From assembly GCA_964573885.1 (NCBI GenBank), contig CAZNLL010000114.1:1-12979 (forward strand): a DNA stretch of 12,979 nucleotides. The letters run 5' to 3'. Positions 7,656 to 12,979 of the stretch are shown in pieces. This DNA comes from CAZNLL01 sp964573885. Its GTDB lineage: Bacteria; Desulfobacterota; DSM-4660; Desulfatiglandales; Desulfatiglandaceae. Both the position numbers and the translations under genes were made by a program. The number at the start of each line of letters is the position of its first letter. The stretch's first letter is position 1. Below the pieces are notes generated by a model. It saw only the letters and a list, made by a program, of their open reading frames with translations. It searched no databases and had not been told where the DNA came from.

Positions 7656-9227
7656 CTAGACCTTGAAACTCGCTGTGGTTCCGGCATACTTTTCTCTCAG
7701 CTTGGGCTTTTCGATCTTCCCGGTGGGATTTCGGGGCACTTGGTCAAAGAAGACCTTGCGGGGCCTCTTGTAACGGGGCAGCGCCTCACAATAGGCAAAG
7801 AAGTCTTCTTCAGTCATGGCCTTGCCCGGTTTGAGCTGTACGATGGCGGCCCCGATTTCGCCCAGGCGTTCATCAGGGATGCCGATCACGGCGGCATCCT
7901 GTACGTCCTGATTTTCCATGAGAAAGTCTTCTATCTCCACGGGGAAGATGTTTTCCCCGCCTGTGATAATCACGTCTTTCTTGCGGTCCACCAGCCAGAT
8001 GAAGCCATCCTCATCCACCCGGGCCATATCTCCTGTGAGGAGCCAGCCGTCTACAAGGGTGTTTTTGGTGGCCTCGGGATTTTTGTAGTAGGCCTTCATG
8101 TTGCCCGGGCCCTTTACGGCAAGTTCCCCCGTTTCTCCCTTGGAAACATCTTTGAGGTCGCTCTGGACGATCCTGTATTCCCAGTCGAAGCCCGGAACCC
8201 CGATGGCCCCTACCTTGTGAAGATTTTCCATGCCCAGGTGGACACAGCCGGGTCCTGTGGTTTCACTAAGCCCGTAATTGGTGTCGTACTCGTGGTGGGG
8301 GAAGACCCTCTTCCAGTTTTTTACCAGGCTGGGGGGGACGGGCTGGGCCCCGATATGCATGAGTCGCCACTGGTCCAGATCATAATCGGCGAGGTTGACC
8401 TCTTCGTTTTCAATGGATATGAGGATGTCCTGTGCCCAGGGAACCAGGAGCCATACAATGGTGGCCTTTTCCTCGGACACGGCCTCCAGGATCCAGCTTG
8501 GTTTGATCCCCTTGAGAATCACGGCCCTGGCCCCTACAATAAAATTTCCAAACCAGTGCATTTTGGCTCCCGTATGATAAAGGGGCGGGATGCACAGGAA
8601 ATTGTCCTCATGGGTCTGATTGTGATGGCGATTCTCCACGATGCAGGCAAACTCCAGGTTCCGATGGGTCAGGAGGATAGGTTTAGGCCTCCCGGTGGTA
8701 CCGGAGGTGAAATAGAGGGCCGCGTCGTCGAGAAGGTTTAGGGGTACCCGGGGGCTTTCCGGGGAGCCAGAATCAAGAAAGGCGTGAAAGTCGTGGGCAT
8801 AGTCCGGCCTTGTCTCCTGGGGGCCCAGGTACACATAATCCTGAATAAAGCCCAAATCTTCCCTGATGGGCGTGACCCGGTCAACAAAATCCTCTCCAAA
8901 GACCATGGCCCTGGCCTCGGCGATTTCTGCGCAGTAGCGGATGTCCCGGGCCGTGAAACGAAAATTGAGGGGGACGGCCCAGGCCCCGGTCCTGAGGATG
9001 CCGAAATAGGCGGGGAGCCATTCGAGGCAGTTCATCATGAGGTGGATAACCCGGTCGCCCTTTTTCACCCCCCTTGCCAGCAGGGCGTTGGCAAAGCGGT
9101 CTGCCATTTGGTCAAATTCTTTCCACGTGATCTGTACCCGCCGGTTCTTCGCCGGTTCCCTCTCGACGAGGGCCATCTGCTCAGCGTACATCCTCCCGTT
9201 CCTGGCCAGGATTTCTGTGATGATCAT
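7656..9227 (-). CDS. AMP-forming acyl-CoA ligase (class I adenylate-forming enzyme)
   Basis: A 523-residue ligase that would activate a carboxylic acid with ATP and CoA to acyl-CoA, AMP and PPi. The ATP-binding loop TSGTTGRPK starts at residue 174. YGLSETTGPG is the adenine-binding motif, DGWLLTGDMARVDEDG with DRKKDVIITGGENIFP forms the hinge region, and PTGKIEK carries the catalytic Lys504. The substrate class cannot be read from the sequence; fatty, aryl or arylacetic acids are all possible, and the ior genes downstream make an aryl acid plausible but unproven. I chose ATG at 9227 (MIITEILARN) because AGGGGGA lies 5 bases upstream and the family usually starts here. An upstream TTG at 9287 would add 20 atypical residues and overlap the previous stop. 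It follows the TPR gene after 56 bases, probably in one transcript. Confidence 0.93.
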   Translation of the reverse strand: MIITEILARNGRMYAEQMALVEREPAKNRRVQITWKEFDQMADRFANALLARGVKKGDRVIHLMMNCLEWLPAYFGILRTGAWAVPLNFRFTARDIRYCAEIAEARAMVFGEDFVDRVTPIREDLGFIQDYVYLGPQETRPDYAHDFHAFLDSGSPESPRVPLNLLDDAALYFTSGTTGRPKPILLTHRNLEFACIVENRHHNQTHEDNFLCIPPLYHTGAKMHWFGNFIVGARAVILKGIKPSWILEAVSEEKATIVWLLVPWAQDILISIENEEVNLADYDLDQWRLMHIGAQPVPPSLVKNWKRVFPHHEYDTNYGLSETTGPGCVHLGMENLHKVGAIGVPGFDWEYRIVQSDLKDVSKGETGELAVKGPGNMKAYYKNPEATKNTLVDGWLLTGDMARVDEDGFIWLVDRKKDVIITGGENIFPVEIEDFLMENQDVQDAAVIGIPDERLGEIGAAIVQLKPGKAMTEEDFFAYCEALPRYKRPRKVFFDQVPRNPTGKIEKPKLREKYAGTTASFKV

Positions 9228-9283
9228 GGCTGTCCCCCTGAAACCGTCCCTCTTTTGCCCGGCCAGGATGCCGGTTCGAGGTC

Positions 9284-9970
9284 TCAACTCGAGAGGCGAG
9301 CCTGGGCCATGGGGGCAAAGGGGGAATCCGGGTACGCTTCAATGAATTTCTTGAGCGTCTCCTGTTCCTTTTTGGTCTGGTTATCCAGCCCGTAGACACG
9401 GGCGAGACTCCACATGGCCGATTCTTTGAAAGGGCTGTCGGGTTGGTCGGTGACGCGCTTGAGGGCCTCAAGGGCCTTTTTCATTTCACCCTTGGCTTCA
9501 TAACACGAGGCCAGGGCCAGGTGGGTCAGGGCCTCAAAATTGGGCTGTCCTGAAACCTCCTCCAGAAACGCCTGGTAAAGGGCGATGGCCTCGTCATATT
9601 TTTTCTCAAGGAATTTGACATAGGCCACCTGGGGCAGGGCCAGGCGGGCCGCCTTGGAAAGACCATAGTCGTCGATCACCTTTTGAAATAATTCTCCTGC
9701 CTCCTTCAAATCCTGGGGAGTGGCCTCGGGTCTCATGCTCTCCGTGAGGGCCATGTAGGCCTTGTTATAGGCCTCCTGGCCTTTTTTGTTGATGTAACCG
9801 GTGTACATGTAAACGGCCAGGGAGATCACAATAAGGGCGGCAAGGATAATCCCGAGATAGGAGAACTGGCGTTGATGGGTGGTATAAAAGGCGGCCACCC
9901 GGTTGGAGAAGGTCAGGAATTCGTCCGGCTTCTTGAGGATGTCTTTTCTGGTGGGTTTCTTTTTGGCCAT
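9284..9970 (-). CDS. Membrane-anchored tetratricopeptide repeat protein
   Basis: A 228-residue protein with a Lys-rich cytoplasmic N-terminus, one transmembrane helix at about 38-60 (YLGIILAALIVISLAVYMY), and a helical TPR region at about 65-225, presumably facing the periplasm. Repeated helix pairs with Ala/Gly/Tyr at TPR-like positions are visible, for example AIALYQAFLEEV and THLALASCYEAKGEMKKAL. The layout resembles YfgM-type or YbgF-like TPR proteins that assist envelope protein complexes, but that assignment is inference. The ATG at 9970 (MAKKKPTRKD) is favoured because the hydrophobic anchor then has a normal short basic lead and an AGAGAG ribosome site precedes it. A longer frame to 10072 would use an unlikely N-terminus and run past the promoter. 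The acyl-CoA ligase follows. Confidence 0.87.
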   Translation of the reverse strand: MAKKKPTRKDILKKPDEFLTFSNRVAAFYTTHQRQFSYLGIILAALIVISLAVYMYTGYINKKGQEAYNKAYMALTESMRPEATPQDLKEAGELFQKVIDDYGLSKAARLALPQVAYVKFLEKKYDEAIALYQAFLEEVSGQPNFEALTHLALASCYEAKGEMKKALEALKRVTDQPDSPFKESAMWSLARVYGLDNQTKKEQETLKKFIEAYPDSPFAPMAQARLSS

Positions 9971-10018
9971 TTTTGCTCTCTTTTCTGAAAGCCGCCGGGG
10001 GACGGCCGGATGAGAATT

Positions 10019-10047
10019 CTGATAACAGAGGTGGAAATCCCAGTCAA
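10019..10047 (-). promoter_or_regulatory. Candidate sigma70 promoter for the TPR and acyl-CoA ligase genes
   Basis: On the minus strand TTGACT (10042-10047) is separated by 17 bases from TATCAG (10019-10024; four of six -10 consensus bases). The predicted transcript would start about 40 bases before the ATG at 9970. Position, spacing and the -35 box are good; the -10 box is only fair. Confidence 0.5.
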
Positions 10048-10060
10048 GGCAAAAAGAATG

Positions 10061-10088
10061 TTGTTTTTTCACATCTTAACTTGATAAT
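10061..10088 (+). promoter_or_regulatory. Weak candidate promoter for the DedA gene
   Basis: A good -10 like box GATAAT (10083-10088) stands 16 bases after a poor -35 TTGTTT (10061-10066), pointing toward the DedA gene. If used, the leader would be about 60 bases and would contain the inverted repeat at 10102-10129. It lies back to back with the minus-strand promoter of the TPR gene. Confidence 0.35.
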
Positions 10089-10101
10089 CTCCTCTGTGCA
10101 C

Positions 10102-10129
10102 GCCCTCTTGCCGGTTCCGTTCAGAGGGC
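10102..10129 (+). promoter_or_regulatory. Inverted repeat in the DedA leader
   Basis: GCCCTCT (10102-10108) pairs perfectly with AGAGGGC (10123-10129) across a 14-base loop. An overlapping alternative, CTTGCC (10107-10112) with GGCAAG (10127-10132), is mutually exclusive with it. The second arm ends about 10 bases before the AAGGAG ribosome site at 10139-10144. It might affect translation of DedA or be an operator; no T-tract follows, so it is not an intrinsic terminator. Confidence 0.35.
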
Positions 10130-10153
10130 AAGGGCCGAAAGGAGAGAGTCGGC

Positions 10154-10771
10154 TTGCTTGATCGTTTCCTCGAACTGCTCAATGCCCTGCCTGAGCATGT
10201 CATCTATGTGATTTTGGGGGTGAGCGCCTTTGTGGAGAACGTGTTTCCCCCTATCCCCGGGGATACCATTACGGCCTTTGGCGCCTTTCTGGTGGGTACT
10301 CAAAAGCTCCATTTTTCGGGAGTCTATATCTCCACCACCGTGGGGAGCCTCATGGGTTTTATGGCCCTTTTCTGGGTGGGAAGGCTTTTGGGGAGGGGCT
10401 TTTTTGTGGAACGGGATCTCTGGCTGTTCAAGGCCAGAGACATCCAGCGGGCCGAGGCATGGTTCGGGAGGTACGGTTACTTCCTGATCCTCATGAACCG
10501 TTTTTTCCCGGGGATCCGGTCCGTCATTTCTATTGCTGGAGGCATATCGGGCCTGAGGAGCACAAGGGTGGGTTTTTTGGCCCTTGTGAGCTGCGCCGTG
10601 TGGAACCTCATCTGGATCGGCTTTGGCTATACCCTGGGGACCAACTGGGAGGTCGTGAAGGAGCGGATGACCTATATCCTGGCCCGGTACAACCTGGCCA
10701 TCTTGATGGCCTTCGCCGTGGTCATCGTCATCCTCGTGCTTGCCCGGCTTAAAAGAAAAAAGGGGTCTTAG
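10154..10771 (+). CDS. DedA family integral membrane protein (VTT/SNARE-associated domain)
   Basis: A 205-residue inner-membrane protein of the DedA family, whose members are linked to membrane homeostasis and phospholipid or undecaprenyl-phosphate flipping. The family signature is visible: SAFVENVFPPIPGD (residues 24-37, with Glu28 and Asp37) and NRFFPGIRSVISIAGG (115-130, with Arg116 and Arg122), matching the acidic and arginine pairs known to matter in DedA proteins. Several hydrophobic helices follow, ending in one at about 180-198 and a basic tail. The start is TTG at 10154, supported by AAGGAG 9 bases upstream; no ATG in frame precedes the conserved region. It diverges from the TPR gene and its TAG stop overlaps the TAA stop of cutA. 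The lipid substrate cannot be told from sequence. Confidence 0.93.
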   Translation: MLDRFLELLNALPEHVIYVILGVSAFVENVFPPIPGDTITAFGAFLVGTQKLHFSGVYISTTVGSLMGFMALFWVGRLLGRGFFVERDLWLFKARDIQRAEAWFGRYGYFLILMNRFFPGIRSVISIAGGISGLRSTRVGFLALVSCAVWNLIWIGFGYTLGTNWEVVKERMTYILARYNLAILMAFAVVIVILVLARLKRKKGS

Positions 10772-11100
10772 CAATTCCGGTTGCCCCGCCCGGTTTCCGC
10801 GGAAATCCAGTCAAGAAAAGGCCTGTGCCCGCCTGCCACAGGCAGGCCCACCACACAGGGACAATCATCGGAGTGGAGGGCGGTGACTTTTTCAACGAGG
10901 TCCGGCACCAGGGCTTCCTGTGTCTTGGCGATGAGCACCACTTCTTTATCCTCTTGAATCTCCCCCTCCCACCAGTAGATGGCGGTGATGGGCTCGATGA
11001 TGTTGACGCACGCCGCCAGTCTCTCGGAAACCAGTGCTCTTCCAATCCCTTTGGCCTCATCCATGCTCCCTGTGGTGATGTAGATAAAATGTATACCCAT
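10768..11100 (-). CDS. cutA: Divalent-cation tolerance protein CutA
   Basis: A 110-residue protein of the CutA1 family, small trimeric ferredoxin-fold proteins bound to copper and other divalent ions in some bacteria. The conserved features are present in order: YITTGSMDEAKGIGRALV, LAACVNI with Cys31, the YWWEGEIQEDKEVVLIAKT strand pair, and the PCVVGLPVAGG loop with FLDWI near the C-terminus. The ATG at 11100 has AAGGA 5-6 bases upstream (GGAAGGAAAGAA). It converges on the DedA gene with a 4-base TTAG overlap of the two stops. Its own promoter is not obvious: a TTGACA at 11134-11139 has no matching -10 box. The physiological role of CutA is still debated in general, so metal tolerance is a family label. 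Confidence 0.95.
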   Translation of the reverse strand: MGIHFIYITTGSMDEAKGIGRALVSERLAACVNIIEPITAIYWWEGEIQEDKEVVLIAKTQEALVPDLVEKVTALHSDDCPCVVGLPVAGGHRPFLDWISAETGRGNRNC

Positions 11101-11348
11101 TTCTTTCCTTCCGTTTTCTCCATCGATTTAGATTGTCAAAAAAAGGCCCCTTGCTTTGCCTGGGCAATTGGAAGGCTGCCCATTTCAAGAATCCAAAATG
11201 TTACCTATTTTCAGTGCCCCCAGGTGGGGACCTTGGCTGGGGCCCTTGATTGAGACCAGGATAGCCTTTTCCAGGGTGGCCTGTCAAAGCAGGACCTGGA
11301 CGGGATAAAGGAAGGCCGCAAAATCGGAGCCTTTAAGGGATAAAATGT

Positions 11349-11377
11349 TTGATATTGTAAATCAACTGTGCTATGGA
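11349..11377 (+). promoter_or_regulatory. Candidate promoter for folD
   Basis: TTGATA (11349-11354; five of six -35 consensus bases) is followed by 17 bases and TATGGA (11372-11377), which has only three -10 consensus bases but is preceded by TGC, an extended -10 signature. Transcription would start near 11384, giving a leader of about 80 bases. A second A/T-rich box, TATAGG at 11424-11429, is an alternative -10 but lacks a -35. Confidence 0.4.
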
Positions 11378-11406
11378 GAAGCGCAGAGACCACTACATCA
11401 TTTTTC

Positions 11407-11424
11407 CAAGCTTTTCAAGCTTTT
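11407..11424 (+). repeat. Perfect 9-base tandem repeat upstream of folD
   Basis: CAAGCTTTT occurs twice in direct succession (11407-11415 and 11416-11424), about 40 bases before the folD ATG. It could be a protein-binding site or a slippage product; the A/T-rich flank overlaps the alternative -10 box. Confidence 0.7.
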
Positions 11425-11463
11425 ATAGGTTAGGCCCAAAATGCTCAAGAAAGGAGATTGACC

Positions 11464-12372
11464 ATGAGTGCAAAACTGATTAAGGGGACTGAAATTCGGG
11501 ATCAGATCCTTAAAGAGATCGAAGAGGATGTCAAGAAGATCAAGGATGAACACGGGGTTGTGCCCGGTCTTGTGACCATTCTGGTGGGTGAGAACCCGGC
11601 ATCCATCTCGTATGTGACGGCAAAAATCAAGACCGCAAAGGCCCTCGGTTTCAACGAGATCCAGGACAACCAGGATGAAAATATATCCCAGGACGACCTG
11701 CTGGCCCTCATAGACAAGTACAACAAGGACAATTCCATCAACGGCATCCTGGTCCAGTTACCCCTGCCCAAGCACATCGACGAAAAGAAGGTCCTCAACG
11801 CCATAGATCCGGATAAGGATGTTGACGGCTTCCATCCCGTCAACGTAGGCCGCCTCATGATCGGTGGGGCCGAGGTCAAGTTTCCACCCTGCACACCCGC
11901 AGGCATCCAGGAAATGATCGTCCGTGCCGGCGTGGAGACCGAAGGGGCCGAGGTTGTGGTGGTAGGCCGATCCAATATCGTGGGCAAGCCCATCGCCAAT
12001 ATGATGCTCCAGAAAGGGCCGGGGGCCAATTCAACGGTGACCGTGGTTCATACCCGCACAAAGGATCTGGCCGGGCATTGTAAGCGTGCCGACATCCTTG
12101 TCGTGGCGGCCGGGGTGCCTGGGCTGGTAAAACCGGAGTGGATCAAGCCGGGTGCCTGTGTCATCGACGTGGGGGTGAACCGCGTCGGTGAGAAGATCAG
12201 TGAAAAGACCGGGAAGAAGATCGCCATCCTCAAGGGGGATGTGGACTTTGACGAGGCCAAGGAGATCGCCGGCTACATTACCCCGGTTCCGGGTGGCGTG
12301 GGCCCCATGACCATCACCATGCTCATGAAGAACACCCTCAAGTCCCTCAAGTTCAGCCTGGGGCTCGCCTGA
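11464..12372 (+). CDS. folD: Bifunctional methylenetetrahydrofolate dehydrogenase / methenyltetrahydrofolate cyclohydrolase
   Basis: A full-length 302-residue FolD, a cytoplasmic enzyme that interconverts 5,10-methylene-, 5,10-methenyl- and 10-formyl-tetrahydrofolate with NAD(P). In acetogens and many sulfate reducers it also serves the methyl branch of the Wood-Ljungdahl pathway. Catalytic and folate-binding residues fall at the same numbers as in the E. coli enzyme: Tyr50, Lys54, Gln98 and Asp121, in YVTAK, GILVQLPLP and DKDVDGFHP. The nucleotide-binding segment is VVVGRSNIVGKP and the C-terminal signature is TPVPGGVGPMT. The exact numbering agreement and the AAAGGAG site 7 bases upstream support ATG 11464 over the TTG at 11458. 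It is monocistronic, closed by a strong terminator 30 bases downstream. Confidence 0.98.
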   Translation: MSAKLIKGTEIRDQILKEIEEDVKKIKDEHGVVPGLVTILVGENPASISYVTAKIKTAKALGFNEIQDNQDENISQDDLLALIDKYNKDNSINGILVQLPLPKHIDEKKVLNAIDPDKDVDGFHPVNVGRLMIGGAEVKFPPCTPAGIQEMIVRAGVETEGAEVVVVGRSNIVGKPIANMMLQKGPGANSTVTVVHTRTKDLAGHCKRADILVVAAGVPGLVKPEWIKPGACVIDVGVNRVGEKISEKTGKKIAILKGDVDFDEAKEIAGYITPVPGGVGPMTITMLMKNTLKSLKFSLGLA

Positions 12373-12401
12373 TTCTAAGATCTCCCTGGGGAGAAATAAA
12401 G

Positions 12402-12439
12402 AAGGGGATTGAACGGGCGCGTTCAATCCCCTTTTGTTT
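12402..12439 (+). terminator. Strong intrinsic terminator after folD, probably bidirectional
   Basis: A perfect 13-bp stem, AAGGGGATTGAAC (12402-12414) with GTTCAATCCCCTT (12421-12433), closes a 6-base loop and is followed by TTGTTT. On the minus strand the same stem is followed by CTTTATTT, so it can also end the transcript of the small membrane protein gene. Confidence 0.88.
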
Positions 12440-12457
12440 GGTAAACCGGTTTTGTCC

Positions 12458-12489
12458 AGGCCCTTTCCAGGGGAAATAGGGGCCTTTTA
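12458..12489 (+). terminator. Second, weaker hairpin with T-tract downstream of folD
   Basis: AGGCCC (12458-12463) pairs with GGGCCT (12480-12485) and is followed by TTTAT. The 16-base loop makes it weaker than the terminator just upstream; it may be a backup for folD read-through toward the convergent gene. Confidence 0.35.
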
Positions 12490-12495
12490 TGAGAA

Positions 12496-12696
12496 TCAGG
12501 ACTCCTGGGGACCTGTCAGGAATTTCCCCGTAATGACCCTGGAATAGAGTATGGCCATGACAATGACCACGGCCAACACGCCCAGCCAGGATACCACCTT
12601 GGTCAGGGAGTCAAAGATCGCATAAATAAGCCCGGAAAATACAAAAGTGGGAATGATAAATGCCACGGCAATGCCCAATTTTCTCGGAAGATCCAT
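12496..12696 (-). CDS. Small two-helix membrane protein, uncharacterised
   Basis: A 66-residue hypothetical protein with two predicted transmembrane helices at about 7-27 (LGIAVAFIIPTFVFSGLIY) and 33-53 (KVVSWLGVLAVVIVMAILY), a short basic N-terminus and a polar tail. I do not recognise the family. ATG 12696 is chosen because AAGGGGG lies 6 bases upstream and a near-consensus promoter lies about 70 bases further up; the longer frame to 12735 would begin with residues encoded by the leader and its inverted repeat. A gene this short with a clean promoter, ribosome site and shared terminator is likely real and well expressed. It stands alone between folD and tRNA-Pro. Function unknown. Confidence 0.72.
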   Translation of the reverse strand: MDLPRKLGIAVAFIIPTFVFSGLIYAIFDSLTKVVSWLGVLAVVIVMAILYSRVITGKFLTGPQES

Positions 12697-12730
12697 ATGA
12701 TACCCCCTTGTATTCAGGTATAAGGGCCGT

Positions 12731-12745
12731 GGCACCCTTGGTGCC
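12731..12745. promoter_or_regulatory. Perfect inverted repeat in the leader of the small membrane protein gene
   Basis: GGCACC (12731-12736) and GGTGCC (12740-12745) form a perfect 6-bp inverted repeat with a 3-base centre. It lies about 15-30 bases after the predicted transcription start and about 35 bases before the ATG, a position suited to an operator or a leader hairpin. Confidence 0.4.
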
Positions 12746-12765
12746 CGGTCCGAAACAACGATCGC

Positions 12766-12794
12766 ATTATAGGCAAAAGGGCTAAAAGGGTCAA
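12766..12794 (-). promoter_or_regulatory. Near-consensus sigma70 promoter of the small membrane protein gene
   Basis: On the minus strand TTGACC (12789-12794) is followed by exactly 17 bases and a perfect TATAAT (12766-12771). It is the strongest promoter match in the window. The start would be near 12759, giving a leader of about 63 bases that contains the inverted repeat at 12731-12745. Confidence 0.85.
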
Positions 12795-12813
12795 GGGGTT
12801 AGGATGAATAAAA

Positions 12814-12843
12814 TTGACTTGCTTTGAAAGGGTTTCATACGCT
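12814..12843 (+). promoter_or_regulatory. Candidate promoter for tRNA-Pro
   Basis: TTGACT (12814-12819) is followed after 18 bases by TACGCT (12838-12843), a poor -10 box, with TAAATT slightly further on. It is divergent to the promoter at 12766-12794, with 19 bases between the two -35 boxes. The strong -35 and the downstream tRNA make it plausible, not certain. Confidence 0.4.
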
Positions 12844-12868
12844 AAATTGAGGTTTAATTTTTTGGGTA

Positions 12869-12890
12869 TCCCGCCCTTTTGAGGGCGGGA
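12869..12890. repeat. GC-rich perfect hairpin upstream of tRNA-Pro
   Basis: TCCCGCCCT (12869-12877) and AGGGCGGGA (12882-12890) form a perfect 9-bp stem with a TTTG loop. No T-tract follows on either strand, so it is not a standard terminator. It may be a REP-like palindrome or a processing or pausing signal in the precursor of the tRNA. Confidence 0.55.
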
Positions 12891-12924
12891 GTGTGGTAGG
12901 CAAGAAGAGGATTTAAAGAGAAAA

Positions 12925-12979
<55 letters not shown>

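Larger units (their letters stand above)
11101..11463. other. Divergent intergenic region between cutA and folD
   Basis: This 363-base region separates two divergent genes. I see no convincing complete gene, RNA gene or riboswitch. It contains TTGACA near cutA without a good -10, a 6-base inverted repeat TGGGCA/TGCCCA (11161-11166 and 11177-11182), a short open stretch ending at about 11343 that looks like the end of a lost gene, a candidate folD promoter, and a perfect 9-base tandem repeat just upstream of folD. Confidence 0.6.

Noticed and set aside
7740..8741. Long plus-strand open frame (333 codons) opposite the acyl-CoA ligase
   Set aside because: Antisense shadow of a GC-rich gene; no recognisable domain and no start signals.
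10831..10847. Palindrome GCCTGCC-ACA-GGCAGGC inside cutA
   Set aside because: It encodes the normal conserved Pro-Val loop of CutA with no insertion relative to the family, so codon choice explains it well enough.
11131..11160. Possible minus-strand terminator: short GC stem followed by seven T before cutA
   Set aside because: The best stem is only 4 bp and no minus-strand gene lies upstream to be terminated.
11211..11393. Minus-strand 60-codon frame in the cutA-folD spacer
   Set aside because: No ribosome site, unnatural composition, and it overlaps the candidate folD promoter.
11384..11463. Riboswitch (for example tetrahydrofolate) in the folD leader
   Set aside because: The leader is short and AT-rich and shows no paired arms or junction resembling a known folate riboswitch.

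Overview
The window reads as about 13 kb of chromosome from an anaerobic, moderately GC-rich bacterium. The likeliest source is a member of the former Deltaproteobacteria (Desulfobacterota; sulfate reducer or syntroph type). This rests on gene content and protein style only: an indolepyruvate:ferredoxin oxidoreductase, an AMP-forming acyl-CoA ligase, a COG1067-type Lon-related protease, and a mix of ATG and TTG starts. No phage, IS element, CRISPR array or rRNA is visible.

Layout. Bases 1-3220 (+) hold a tight three-gene unit: the 3' part of a Lon-related protease, an uncharacterised protein with eight cysteines that overlaps it by 4 bases, and a small class I SAM methyltransferase 3 bases later. 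It meets, stop codon on stop codon (CTAG), a minus-strand operon read from 7536 down to 3217. That operon contains iorA, iorB and a 619-residue cobalamin-binding-type radical SAM protein of the RiPP-maturation C-methyltransferase family. A near-consensus sigma70 promoter (TTGACA, 17 bp, TTTAAT) lies directly upstream of iorA. Upstream on the same strand are an AMP-forming acyl-CoA ligase and a membrane-anchored TPR protein, with their own candidate promoter at about 10019-10047.

From 10154 the strand alternates: DedA-family membrane protein (+), CutA (-), again with overlapping stops; a 363-base divergent region; folD (+); a strong, probably bidirectional terminator; a 66-residue two-helix membrane protein (-) with an excellent promoter; and the first 55 bases of a tRNA-Pro(TGG), cut by the window end.

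How the genes may work together. IorAB oxidises arylpyruvates, made by transamination of aromatic amino acids, to arylacetyl-CoA with reduction of ferredoxin. The acyl-CoA ligase next door could activate the corresponding or other carboxylic acids, so the block may serve aromatic or organic acid metabolism. The most unusual point is the radical SAM enzyme joined to iorAB with only 7 bases between coding regions. Its family normally modifies ribosomally made peptides, yet no precursor peptide is visible here, and its cysteine motif has a widened spacing (C-x13-C-x2-C). Everything else looks like ordinary core-genome content.
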